Source: Qipengyuania pacifica (GTDB lineage: Bacteria > Pseudomonadota > Alphaproteobacteria > Sphingomonadales > Sphingomonadaceae). Taken from it: a stretch of 64,000 bases of DNA. Below, in pieces: positions 1-8,373 of the stretch (position 1 is the first letter of the stretch; every line of letters begins with the position of its first letter). The notes under the pieces are model-generated. The model was not told the DNA's origin and ran no database searches. It was given only the letters and a program-made list of their open reading frames with translations. The stretch is from positions 496,001-560,000 of the forward strand of contig NZ_JAHWXO010000001.1 in the NCBI RefSeq assembly GCF_019857205.1, in the 5' to 3' direction. The position numbers and the translations under genes were made by a program.

Positions 1-585
1 ATGGTACAGCGCATCCTGCTGGGCCTTTACCGCTGGAAGGGATGGAAAATCGAAGGCCGCAGGCCCGACTGCGACAAGTTCATAATTCTAGGCGCGCCCC
101 ATACTTCGAATTGGGACTTCGTGTTCTTTCTTGGCGCGGCAAACCAACTCGGCATCAAGCCAAGCTTCATGGGCAAGACCAGTCTGTTCAAATGGCCGAT
201 GACCGGCTTCATGCTCGACATGGGCGGTGTGCCGGTCGACCGGACGAAGCGCGGAAAATATGTCGAACAGGTTGCGGCCGCCTTCGAGGCTTCCGATGAA
301 TTGGCGCTTGTGATCGCGCCGGAAGGCTCCCGCACCTTCAAGGGTGGCTGGCGAACGGGCTTCTACCATATCGCCATGGCGGCGGGTGTACCCATCGTCC
401 CTGCATGGGTTAACAATAAGACGATGCGCGGAGGTATGGGAGAAGCCATGATGCCAACCGGCGACTATCGGGCCGATCTTGCGCATCTTGCTGCATTCTA
501 CCGCGAGAAACGTCCCGATTGTGACCGCTTCGTCGCTCTTGAAAAGAGTGCGCAGACGCTGGAGGAGATGAAGGGTGATAGCTGA
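1..585 (+). CDS. 1-acylglycerol-3-phosphate acyltransferase-like (PlsC superfamily) protein
   Basis: A 194-residue protein of the glycerophospholipid acyltransferase fold. The catalytic HX4D motif is seen as HTSNWD at residues 34-39, and the substrate-binding PEGSR motif at 107-111. By family it would transfer an acyl chain to a lysophospholipid or related acceptor at the membrane. No clear transmembrane segment is present and the protein is short for the family. The window opens exactly on its ATG, so an upstream start cannot be excluded. It overlaps the next gene by 11 bases, which suggests a two-gene operon. The acceptor substrate cannot be told from sequence. Confidence 0.8.
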   Translation: MVQRILLGLYRWKGWKIEGRRPDCDKFIILGAPHTSNWDFVFFLGAANQLGIKPSFMGKTSLFKWPMTGFMLDMGGVPVDRTKRGKYVEQVAAAFEASDELALVIAPEGSRTFKGGWRTGFYHIAMAAGVPIVPAWVNNKTMRGGMGEAMMPTGDYRADLAHLAAFYREKRPDCDRFVALEKSAQTLEEMKGDS

Positions 586-1396
586 AGCGCTGCTGGCCAA
601 TGCGGCCATATTGTTCGGACTGGCCATGATCTTGTGGGTGGTCGCGGTACAGATCGACGATGTCAGCTTCGTCGACGCCTATTGGGGTGGGGGAATGGCT
701 GTGATGGCTGCGGTCAGCTGGTTACGGCTGTTTGACCCGGGCCCTCTCGCCAGCTTGCTGATGGCGATGACGGTAATCTGGGGAATGCGGCTATGCATCC
801 ATCTGCTTATCCGCTGGCGGCGTGAAGGCGAGGATAAACGCTATGCGCGCATTCTCAGGAAAGATCGGGAAAAGGGCCGCTTCGCTTCAGCCGCGCTGAC
901 AAAGATATTCCTGAGCCAGTCGGTCCTGCTGTTTCTTGTTTCGAGCCCCGCGCAATATGGAATTCTGGAAGCCAGCAGCTTGACGCCGATCAGTGGCCTC
1001 GCGCTTTTTGGACTTGGCCTGTGGGCGATCGGCATAGTGTTCGAATGGTTTGGCGATTGGCAACTCGCGCGCTTCAAGGCTGACCCCGCGAACAGGGGCA
1101 AAGTCATGGATCGCGGTCTCTGGCGATACACCCGCCATCCCAATTATTTTGGCGATGCCTGTGTCTGGTGGGGCATCTGGATCGCTGCTGCCAGTGCAGG
1201 GTGGTGGGTGGCCGCTGTCACCGTGATCGGCCCCCTGTTCCTTACCTTCACCCTCACGAAATGGTCCGGCGCTCCACTCCTCGAACGCGGCATGAAAGCC
1301 TCGCGCCCGGGTTATGACGAGTACAAGGCCCGTACGTCGGCGATCTTCCCGCTCCCTCCAAGAAAAAGATCGTCGCGTTCGCGGGAAGGGGTTTAA
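575..1396 (+). CDS. DUF1295 / steroid 5-alpha-reductase-like membrane protein
   Basis: A 273-residue polytopic membrane protein with about six hydrophobic segments. The signature RHPNYFGD at residues 187-194 is typical of DUF1295 proteins, related to the C-terminal domain of steroid 5-alpha reductases and isoprenylcysteine methyltransferases. The start is GTG at 575, with a GGAGGAG ribosome site just upstream inside the end of the acyltransferase gene. The family implies an NAD(P)H-linked reductase or a methyltransferase-like fold in the inner membrane. The substrate is unknown; coupling to an acyltransferase suggests lipid metabolism (inference). Confidence 0.8.
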   Translation: MIAEALLANAAILFGLAMILWVVAVQIDDVSFVDAYWGGGMAVMAAVSWLRLFDPGPLASLLMAMTVIWGMRLCIHLLIRWRREGEDKRYARILRKDREKGRFASAALTKIFLSQSVLLFLVSSPAQYGILEASSLTPISGLALFGLGLWAIGIVFEWFGDWQLARFKADPANRGKVMDRGLWRYTRHPNYFGDACVWWGIWIAAASAGWWVAAVTVIGPLFLTFTLTKWSGAPLLERGMKASRPGYDEYKARTSAIFPLPPRKRSSRSREGV

Positions 1397-1451
1397 CCGC
1401 CGCGCCTCCCATCCTAATTGAACTGGCAGGACGAGACGGGAGCGCCTTGCC

Positions 1452-2078
1452 GTGAGCGACGACGAAATCCAGGAACTGCGGAGCCGCTTTGCGCGCGAGG
1501 CCATGCGCCTGATGGAGCGCCGCGGCGAGGAAGTAACCCGTACCAAGCTGGCCGCCGAACTGGGTGTCGCACGCGCCAGGCTCGATGCCGTATTTCCTGA
1601 AGAAGGCGATCTGCTGGAAGCGGTGACCGGCGAATGGTTCGCCCCCAAACTGGCCGTGATGGACGAAGTCATGGCTTCGGGGCTGCCGCCGCGGCGCAAG
1701 ATGTATGAATTTATCGCGCGCCGCTTCCTCCTGCTGCGACAGAATTACCGCGACGATCCGGCGACCTTCAATCTCTATGTCGAAATGGGTGAACGCTATT
1801 TCGAATATGCTCGCAGCTATATCGATCTTGCCGATCACTATCTATGCGAGCTGATTGCGGAGGCACAGGCCGAAGGGTATTTGCAGGGTCTCGAGGTCGA
1901 TACCGCCTTGTCGCTCATCAACCAGATGGTGAACTGCTATCTTCAGCCTTACATGATCGCGATGATCGACGAACGGCTGAGCGAGGAAAAGCTGGCGCTG
2001 ATTGTCGGTGCGATCTTCGATGGATTAAACGCGAAGGATGGCGGCGCTGGCGGTACTCAGGATATCCGCGCGGCCTGA
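1452..2078 (+). CDS. TetR/AcrR-family transcriptional regulator
   Basis: A 208-residue protein with an N-terminal helix-turn-helix at about residues 12-57. It reads as the usual TetR pattern, with a recognition region around TRTKLAAELGVARARLDAVF. The helical C-terminal ligand domain carries no motif I can assign to an effector. The start is GTG at 1452. It lies 55 bases after the DUF1295 gene on the same strand, so it could be cotranscribed or regulate its neighbours. The target is unknown. It converges on the AI-2E permease gene. Confidence 0.8.
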   Translation: MSDDEIQELRSRFAREAMRLMERRGEEVTRTKLAAELGVARARLDAVFPEEGDLLEAVTGEWFAPKLAVMDEVMASGLPPRRKMYEFIARRFLLLRQNYRDDPATFNLYVEMGERYFEYARSYIDLADHYLCELIAEAQAEGYLQGLEVDTALSLINQMVNCYLQPYMIAMIDERLSEEKLALIVGAIFDGLNAKDGGAGGTQDIRAA

Positions 2079-2101
2079 TCCGGCTGGTTCGTGGCCGCGG
2101 G

Positions 2102-3256
2102 CTAATTACCGCCTTCACGCTGCTCTGCGAAAATGCCCCAAGCGGCGAGGAACAATCCGCACACCAGCGGGCCGACGACGATGCCCGACAAGCCCATCGA
2201 TGCGATCCCGCCAAGTGTAGTCACCAGCACCAGCCAGTCGGGGATCCCCGTGTCGCGGCCGACCAAGATCGGACGCAATACGTTGTCGGCCATGCCGATG
2301 ATCGCCACACCTGAGATGATAACTACCACGCCCTGCCATACCGCTCCCGTCGCCAGCAGATAGATCGCTGCCGGCGCCCAGACGATGGCCGGTCCGACGG
2401 CCGGCAGCAGCGAAGCGATCGCCATGATCACTCCCAGCAGCAGGACCGATGGAATGCCCACTATCCAGAAGGTAATGGCCCCAAGCGCACCCTGCACCAG
2501 TCCGACGACTACCGACCCCTTGATGGTGGCGCGAACGATCGTCAGAAAACGCAGCGCCAATCTGTCGGCAATGATCCTGTCCATCGGCATCGAAGCAAGG
2601 ATTGCCTCCCCGATCGTGCGCCCGTCGCGTAACAGGAAGAACCCGACGTAAAGGGCAATCCCGAAGCTCAACACAAAGCCGACGACACTACCGCCTATCA
2701 CCAACGCTTGTGCGGCAATAATACCAAGAGAGGCCTGGATGAAGGTCTGCGCGCGTTCCTGTATATCGCCCAGATCGCCGAACCCTGCGCTATCGAGCGA
2801 AGATTGAATGTTGGCAGGCAAGGCTCCAAACACGCGCTCGAAATACATCGCTACATCAATCTGGCCATCCTGGAAGGCGAGGAACAGCCCCGCTGCCTCG
2901 TCGATCACCGCGCTGCCGATCCACAGTGCCGGCAACACCACTGCAAATAGAATGACGAGCATGCTGGCGAGCGCTGCCTGCGTCGTTTTCAGCGGGCGTT
3001 TTGCCAGAAACCAGCGATAAAGCGGCTGGAACAGGATCGCGGCGAGCGCTGCCCACAACATCGGCTGGAGAAAAGGCAGTACGATCGCCAGCAGCGCCAG
3101 CGATACGAGCGCGAGGAACAGCAGAAATCCGCCCTGTTCAACCTGCCTTGTTTTCGGATGGTCGTGCAAGGTGTTCAGCGCCCTGCCATTGGGGCGGTCG
3201 CAAACGGCCACAAAGCCGCGGGGGTTAGGTTGGGGCTGGTCCTGAACATGTCGCAT
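2102..3256 (-). CDS. AI-2E family (PerM-like) membrane transporter
   Basis: An AI-2E/PerM family permease with hydrophobic segments grouped at the N-terminus, a long amphipathic middle, and a hydrophobic C-terminal bundle ending in a stretch around MGLSGIVVGPLVCGLF. The open frame reaches a TTG at 3367, but that start overlaps the upstream PilZ gene and adds a basic, non-conserved stretch. I chose the ATG at 3256, giving 384 residues. The family contains exporters of autoinducer-2 or other small molecules and Na+/H+ antiporters, so the substrate here is open. Confidence 0.8.
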   Translation of the reverse strand: MRHVQDQPQPNPRGFVAVCDRPNGRALNTLHDHPKTRQVEQGGFLLFLALVSLALLAIVLPFLQPMLWAALAAILFQPLYRWFLAKRPLKTTQAALASMLVILFAVVLPALWIGSAVIDEAAGLFLAFQDGQIDVAMYFERVFGALPANIQSSLDSAGFGDLGDIQERAQTFIQASLGIIAAQALVIGGSVVGFVLSFGIALYVGFFLLRDGRTIGEAILASMPMDRIIADRLALRFLTIVRATIKGSVVVGLVQGALGAITFWIVGIPSVLLLGVIMAIASLLPAVGPAIVWAPAAIYLLATGAVWQGVVVIISGVAIIGMADNVLRPILVGRDTGIPDWLVLVTTLGGIASMGLSGIVVGPLVCGLFLAAWGIFAEQREGGN

Positions 3257-3344
3257 GGTCCGGCTTCGCCGAACTCGATCCTCCCGGTAGTTGAGCTTTA
3301 GATAAGCGCGGCGACGGATCGGCGCAAATGTGAAATTCGCTATA

Positions 3345-3923
3345 TTAGCTCGCAGCTGACCGCTCAAGCATGGCTGCCAGTTTCCGCAGCGTCTGGACGG
3401 AAATATCGAACGCCTGAAGCTTCGCCATGTAACCCGCCACTACGGCCGGGTCGTCGGCCAGTTCATCGCCCAGTATTTCGAGGGTGTCCGCGACCTTTGC
3501 GACATCGGCGGCGGTCAGCGCGGTCGAGATGAGGGGCGTGGCTGATCTGGCAATCGGGGTGTGGGTCAGTTCGGCTTTGGTCTGCGCCACGGCGCGGTCG
3601 ACGTCGGTCTGGGTGTTCTGGCCGGAGGGCAGCCATTCGGCGACTTTTGCCCGGCCGTGGAACTGCAGTCCGACCCTGCTGGCCTGCAGCCAGACGATCT
3701 GCGCTTCGAGCGAGATATCTCCGCGGATGAGCCGGCATGGCGTTCCTGGAGGGGGCAGGGCCGCGCCTTCCACCAGGGCGCCGCCGGATGAGATATTGCG
3801 AACCTTCACCGTGCATACGCTGCCGCCCGCCGCCAACTTGGCCATGACGAACAGATTGGTCCGCGCTTCGGCACGCATGCAGTTCATATGCGGCGAAAGC
3901 GTTTCGTATGCTGCCGAGATCAT
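3345..3923 (-). CDS. PilZ-domain protein, putative c-di-GMP receptor
   Basis: A 192-residue protein with an N-terminal PilZ domain. The two c-di-GMP contacts are visible: RxxxR (RAEAR, residues 17-21) and NxSxxG (N43, S45, G48). A helical C-terminal tail of about 90 residues matches nothing I know. It lies just downstream of flagellin on the same strand, separated from it by a terminator, so a role in c-di-GMP control of motility is plausible but inferred. In-frame ATGs at residues 13 and 16 are possible alternative starts; both keep the RxxxR motif. Confidence 0.8.
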   Translation of the reverse strand: MISAAYETLSPHMNCMRAEARTNLFVMAKLAAGGSVCTVKVRNISSGGALVEGAALPPPGTPCRLIRGDISLEAQIVWLQASRVGLQFHGRAKVAEWLPSGQNTQTDVDRAVAQTKAELTHTPIARSATPLISTALTAADVAKVADTLEILGDELADDPAVVAGYMAKLQAFDISVQTLRKLAAMLERSAAS

Positions 3924-4025
3924 AGTTAACTCCCTCGCTCCCTATTGACTTGGCGGAGCGAATTTTCGCTTTCCGGCAGGATCAGCGTTAACGCGTAGTC
4001 ATGCTTTGCCCCGGCGGGAAAGCGT

Positions 4026-4057
4026 AAGGCCCGCCGCTCTTGCGAGCGACGGGCCTT
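4026..4057 (-). terminator. Flagellin transcription terminator
   Basis: An inverted repeat just past the flagellin stop codon. The arms AAGGCCCG and CGGGCCTT are joined by a partly paired middle. Position and strand fit intrinsic termination of the monocistronic flagellin transcript. The U-tract is weak. Confidence 0.75.
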
Positions 4058-4083
4058 GCTTCTCGTTACCTGGGTTCAGGAGG

Positions 4084-4896
4084 TTAGCGGAGCAACGAGA
4101 GGACGTTCTGCTGGCTCTGATTGGCCTGTGCGAGCATGGCGCTCGAAGCCTGGCTCAGGATCTGCGACTTGGCGAGCGCCGTCGTTTCAGCCGAATAATC
4201 GGTGTCTTCGATGCGCGAACGTGCGTCGGACAGGTTGGTGACGTTGTTGGTCAACGTGTTAACGGCCGATTCAAGACGGCTCTGGCCGGCACCCAGCGTA
4301 GCGCGAGCGGTCGAAATCGCTTCGAGCTGCGCGTCGGCCGTGGCGATCGCCGTAGTTGCCGATGCGGCATCGGTTCCGACATCGAACGTTGCGGCGGACA
4401 GGCCCGACAGGTCGGCCATTGCGAGGTCGATCGTGTCGGTGCTTTCCGCACCGGCCTGGATCGTGACACTGGCCGTGCTGGCATCGAACAGCTTGACGCC
4501 GTTGAATTCGCTGTTCGCGATGACTGCGTCGATCTGCGACTTCAGTTCGGTCACTTCGGCCTGAAGGTTGGCACGGTCGGTATCCTGATATGTGCCCGAA
4601 GCCGACTGTACGCCGAGTTCGCGGACGCGCTGCAGCATGTTGGTCACTTCGTTCAGACCGCCTTCTGCGGTCTGGGCCAGCGAGATGCCGTCATTGGCGT
4701 TGCGGATGCCCTGGGTCATGCCGCGGATCTGCGAGGTCATGGAGGTGGCGATGGCGAGGCCGGCGGCGTCGTCCTTCGCGCTGTTGATGCGCTTGCCGGT
4801 CGACAGACGTTCCATTGCGGTGCCGAGAGCTTTGCCAGCAGCGTTCGAGGAGTTGGCGGCTTTCATTGCGCTGATATTGGTGTTGATGACGTTCAT
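4084..4896 (-). CDS. fliC: Flagellin
   Basis: A 270-residue flagellin. The conserved N-terminal D0/D1 region begins MNVINTNISAMKAANS and continues through LSTGKRINSAKDDAAGLAIA. The conserved C-terminal region ends in QANQSQQNVLSLLR. The variable middle is short, so the filament subunit is close to the minimal D0-D1 form. It is the filament protein exported by the flagellar type III system. It sits alone on its strand with its own terminator and a sigma-28-type promoter, divergent from the sigma-54 activator gene. Only one flagellin gene is in the window. Confidence 0.95.
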   Translation of the reverse strand: MNVINTNISAMKAANSSNAAGKALGTAMERLSTGKRINSAKDDAAGLAIATSMTSQIRGMTQGIRNANDGISLAQTAEGGLNEVTNMLQRVRELGVQSASGTYQDTDRANLQAEVTELKSQIDAVIANSEFNGVKLFDASTASVTIQAGAESTDTIDLAMADLSGLSAATFDVGTDAASATTAIATADAQLEAISTARATLGAGQSRLESAVNTLTNNVTNLSDARSRIEDTDYSAETTALAKSQILSQASSAMLAQANQSQQNVLSLLR

Positions 4897-4912
4897 GGCT
4901 CAATTCCCTTTG

Positions 4913-4939
4913 GTCTACGATCACTTGTCTACGATCACT
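4913..4939 (-). repeat. Tandem 13-bp direct repeat in the flagellin leader
   Basis: GTCTACGATCACT occurs twice with one base between copies (4913-4925 and 4927-4939, plus-strand reading). It lies 17 bases upstream of the flagellin start codon, inside the predicted untranslated leader. It could be a binding site for a post-transcriptional regulator or a chance duplication. Confidence 0.8.
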
Positions 4940-4970
4940 GCCCCCCATCAGGATGCGGCAGCCGAGAACC

Positions 4971-4997
4971 AGACCGGCAGGAATTCAGCCGGCTTAA
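4971..4997 (-). promoter_or_regulatory. Candidate sigma-28 (FliA) promoter of flagellin
   Basis: On the minus strand TTAA (4994-4997) is followed after exactly 15 bases by GCCGGTCT (4971-4978). The enteric sigma-28 consensus is TAAA-N15-GCCGATAA. The flgM gene has the same arrangement with the same spacing, which supports a FliA-type promoter. It predicts a leader of roughly 65-70 bases. Confidence 0.6.
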
Positions 4998-5119
4998 GGG
5001 TCAAATTTTTCAAAGTCTTAACGAACGTTAACCATAATACGTGTTTTCACTAGGCCTAAAATTATCCAAAAGTTGGACGTCCAGGCCGCAAATCCCCCTT
5101 CGTCGCTAAGACTTGCCAA

Positions 5120-6385
5120 GTGGGGGCACTGATGGACGGGATTACGAAAACCCAAAATTTTTCGAAAATACATGGGACGATCGATGCACGGATGGCGGGA
5201 ATTGCCTCGTCCTTGTTCATGGATCGACCTGTGACGTTGGCCGATCAGGGCGATCGTTCGTCGGACTGCGGCGGACGGACCATCCGACTGGCGCGTGGGG
5301 ACGCGTCGGGGTTCGAACTGTCGGGCGCCGGTGGTACGATCACCTACAGCGATCCCATCGCCGAGAGCAGCATCGCCGCGCTGGTTGCGATGACATATGC
5401 CGGTGAAGGTCCTGTTGCTGCGGACCCCGCATCGCTGTCCATCATCGCACTGGCGGATCGTCTCGCACGCACGAATATCCCGGTGCTGATCAACGGGCCC
5501 ACGGGCACGGGCAAGGAAGTGCTGTCGAATTTCATCCATCGCCGTAGCACCCGCGCCGCCAAGCCCTTCATCGCTGTCAACTGTGCCGCCATTCCCGAAA
5601 CCATGCTGGAAGCAATGCTGTTCGGCCATGAAAAGGGTTCGTTCACAGGCGCCAATGCCGCGGGCGAAGGCTTTTTCCGCGCTGCCGACGGCGGCACCCT
5701 GCTGCTCGACGAAATCGCTGAAATGCCGCTCTCGCTTCAGGCGAAGCTGCTGCGTGCCCTTCAGGAAGGCGAAGTCGTCCCGATCGGTGCGACCCGGCCG
5801 ATCAAGGTCGATGTGCGCATCATTGCCTGTGCCAACCGCGACCTCCCGCATGAAGTCCAGGAAGGCCGTTTTCGTGCCGACCTTTATTATCGCCTCAACG
5901 TGTTTCCCATCGAAATGCTGGCACTTCGCGAACGTCGTGCCGATATCGCTCCGCTGGCTTTTGCCATGTTGCTGCGCCATGTCGGCAAGGGCGAACGCAT
6001 GCCCTGGATCAGCAATGCGGCGCTTGCCGCGCTGGCCAATTATCCATGGCCAGGCAATGTCCGCGAACTCGAAAACGTCATGCGCCGGGCACTCTTGCTG
6101 TCGCAGGGCCATGCGGAAATCGGTATCGAGCATATCGTCTTCGACATGACTGCGCGCGCCGTCGAAAAGCCGGTCGAAGCACCGGTTGCCGCTGAACCCG
6201 AAGCATCGGCAAAACTGTCGAAGATTGTCCAGATCTCCGAAGCGCGCGCCATCATGGAAGCACTGGAGTCGGTCGGCGGTCACCGCGCCAATGCCGCCCG
6301 CGCTCTTGGAATAAGCGAACGCACACTGCGCTATCGCCTCGCGTCCTTCCGTGATGCCGGTATTGCCGTGGGAGCAGGTCGATGA
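5120..6385 (+). CDS. flbD: Sigma-54-dependent flagellar transcriptional activator (FlbD/FleQ-type)
   Basis: A 421-residue sigma-54 enhancer-binding protein. The AAA+ domain has Walker A GPTGTGKE at residues 126-133, the sigma-54 contact loop GSFTGA at 173-178, and a Walker B region reading GGTLLLDEIAEMP. A Fis-type helix-turn-helix ends the protein. The N-terminal 110 residues do not look like a response-regulator receiver. It heads the fliE-fliJ operon and overlaps fliE by 4 bases, so it is the likely master activator of the sigma-54 promoters in this locus. The first possible start is GTG 5120; ATG 5132 fits a G-rich ribosome site equally well. Confidence 0.9.
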   Translation: MGALMDGITKTQNFSKIHGTIDARMAGIASSLFMDRPVTLADQGDRSSDCGGRTIRLARGDASGFELSGAGGTITYSDPIAESSIAALVAMTYAGEGPVAADPASLSIIALADRLARTNIPVLINGPTGTGKEVLSNFIHRRSTRAAKPFIAVNCAAIPETMLEAMLFGHEKGSFTGANAAGEGFFRAADGGTLLLDEIAEMPLSLQAKLLRALQEGEVVPIGATRPIKVDVRIIACANRDLPHEVQEGRFRADLYYRLNVFPIEMLALRERRADIAPLAFAMLLRHVGKGERMPWISNAALAALANYPWPGNVRELENVMRRALLLSQGHAEIGIEHIVFDMTARAVEKPVEAPVAAEPEASAKLSKIVQISEARAIMEALESVGGHRANAARALGISERTLRYRLASFRDAGIAVGAGR

Positions 6386-6744
6386 ACCCCGTAGGAGGCA
6401 TTGGCGGTGGCGGATCGCTGGAGCAGATTATTGCACTGCGTCAGCAGATCATCGATCGCTCCAAAGTCCTGCAGGACGTTCATCAGCCCAAGTCTGCCGG
6501 ACCGGCCGAAGCGACGGGCGGGGCGCCCAGTTTTGGCGATTCACTCCGCACAGCGCTTGATAACGTCAATTCTGTCCAGGCAGAATCCGGCCGCATGACC
6601 GCCGCATATGAACGCGGCGAGGAAACCGATATCGCCAAGGTGATGCTGGCCCGGCAGGAAGCCGGGGTCGCCTTCGAAGCAACTCTCCAGGTCCGCAACA
6701 AGCTGCTTGCCGCGTACCAGGAAACCATGCGGATGGGAATCTAA
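6382..6744 (+). CDS. fliE: Flagellar hook-basal body protein FliE
   Basis: A 120-residue FliE, the adaptor between the MS ring and the proximal rod. The conserved C-terminal part reads TDIAKVMLARQEAGVAFEAT and ends YQETMRMGI. The N-terminal 45 residues are variable and slightly longer than in enterics. Its ATG overlaps the stop codon of the activator gene, and fliF follows after 3 bases. Confidence 0.9.
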   Translation: MNPVGGIGGGGSLEQIIALRQQIIDRSKVLQDVHQPKSAGPAEATGGAPSFGDSLRTALDNVNSVQAESGRMTAAYERGEETDIAKVMLARQEAGVAFEATLQVRNKLLAAYQETMRMGI

Positions 6745-6747
6745 TCC

Positions 6748-8373
6748 ATGAACGGTCTGGTACCTGCCGAGAGCCAAGGCTCCGGCATGCTGACTCCGCT
6801 CACAGCCGGGGGTGGCTCGTTTGGCGACCGCCTTCGCGCCTTCACCGCGCAGCCAGCCGTGAAGCGGGCGCTGCCCTGGTTCGGCGGAATGGCCGGTCTG
6901 GGTCTGCTGGCACTGACGTGGGCGACGTTGTCCCCCGCGCCGCAGCGTGTCTTGTATTCCTCCCTTGCCGATTCCGAACGCGCCAGCGTGGTAGAGACGC
7001 TCGGCAAGGCCGGGATCGATTATACGATCGACAATGGCACCGGTGCGCTGACGGTCGGCGAAGACGACGTCTATCGCGCGCGGATGCTGGTGGCGTCCGA
7101 TGGATCGCTCGCATCCCCACAAAGCGGTACCGACCTTATCGAAAGCCTCCCGATGGGGGCCAGTCGTACGCTGGAAGGCGATCGTCTGCGCGCGGCGCAG
7201 GAACGCGAACTGACCATGACCATCGCGGAAATCGACGGCGTCGAAGCGGTCCGCGTCCATATCGCCAAGGCCGAACGTTCGGTGTTCGTGCGCGAAGATG
7301 TCGCACCTTCCGCATCGGTGATGGTCCGTCTGGCACGCGGCCGCCAGCTCACCGATGGGCAGGTCACGGCTATCACCAATCTCGTGGCAGCATCCGTACC
7401 CGGCCTCGGGATCGATGCGGTCAAGGTGGTGGACCAGCACGGCAAATTGCTGACTCAGGCTCGCGATCCGAATAGTGGCCGGCTCGATCTGCAGGCGCAG
7501 ATGGAAGCAAAGCTTAATGCGCAGGTGGATCACCTGCTTGCACCGATGTTCGGCAGCGATGCCTTTACCTCCCAGGTTCAGGTAGAGCTGGACATGAACG
7601 AGGTCACCTCCGCGCGCGAAAGCTACGACAAGGATGGCACCGTCCGTCGCGAAACCACGCAGCAGTCGCAGAGCGGCAACGCACCTGCCGGCGGAATTCC
7701 CGGTGTGCTGGCGAATACGCCTCCTGCTGAAGGGGAAGCACGGCAAGGTGCGCCACAAGATACACAGGGCGCCCAGACTGCTGGCGGCGTGGGCGAAAGC
7801 AGCGCGACCCGTGTCTATGAAATGGGTCGCGAGGTTTCGGTCTCCAATCTCTCGCCCGGTTCGATCAAATATCTCTCGGTCGCCGTTGCGATCGATCAGG
7901 CTGCCTTGGCCAAGGCTAGCGCGGCGGACATTAACAAGGTCAAGGAACTGGTTACGGCAGCCGTCGGCGCGCGTCAGGATCGCGGCGATCAGGTGACCGT
8001 GGTGATGCGTCCTTTCGAAAAGGTCGAAGGGGATGAACTGCCCTTCTACGAAACGAGCTGGTTCGGCATGGCCGTGCGCAATGGCGTCGCCATTCTTGCC
8101 GTGCTGCTCGTCCTCCTTCTGGCCGTGCGGCCTGCGATCAATGCGCTGCGCAGCAACGCCAAGGATGGCGGCACGCTCGACCCGCAGGGCGCCGGTGGCG
8201 AGGTGGCCGCTCTGGGCGGTCCCGGCATGGGCGTCGTCACGCCCTATGACCGGGAAGCTCTCGACGGGCAGATCGAACTCGCCCAGCGCATCGCGCGCGA
8301 GAATCCCGATGATGCCGTTCTGGCACTACGTCGCCTGCTCGCCGAAGATATGCGCCAGGGAGCATCGGCATGA
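6748..8373 (+). CDS. fliF: Flagellar M-ring protein FliF
   Basis: A 541-residue MS-ring protein. Transmembrane segments lie near residues 45-65 and 445-465, with ring-building domains between them. The N-terminal YscJ/FliF domain contains the GIDYTIDNGTGALTV region. The acidic C-terminus that docks FliG is present. It overlaps fliG by 4 bases, consistent with coupled translation of the ring and rotor proteins. Confidence 0.95.
   Translation: MNGLVPAESQGSGMLTPLTAGGGSFGDRLRAFTAQPAVKRALPWFGGMAGLGLLALTWATLSPAPQRVLYSSLADSERASVVETLGKAGIDYTIDNGTGALTVGEDDVYRARMLVASDGSLASPQSGTDLIESLPMGASRTLEGDRLRAAQERELTMTIAEIDGVEAVRVHIAKAERSVFVREDVAPSASVMVRLARGRQLTDGQVTAITNLVAASVPGLGIDAVKVVDQHGKLLTQARDPNSGRLDLQAQMEAKLNAQVDHLLAPMFGSDAFTSQVQVELDMNEVTSARESYDKDGTVRRETTQQSQSGNAPAGGIPGVLANTPPAEGEARQGAPQDTQGAQTAGGVGESSATRVYEMGREVSVSNLSPGSIKYLSVAVAIDQAALAKASAADINKVKELVTAAVGARQDRGDQVTVVMRPFEKVEGDELPFYETSWFGMAVRNGVAILAVLLVLLLAVRPAINALRSNAKDGGTLDPQGAGGEVAALGGPGMGVVTPYDREALDGQIELAQRIARENPDDAVLALRRLLAEDMRQGASA

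Noticed and set aside
4006-5031. Long plus-strand frame opposite flagellin
   Set aside because: It is the antisense of a certain flagellin gene; its protein has no domain pattern and no ribosome site.
5018-6283. 421-residue frame opposite the sigma-54 activator
   Set aside because: Antisense shadow caused by high GC at third codon positions; composition (His, Asp, Arg-rich) is non-protein-like.
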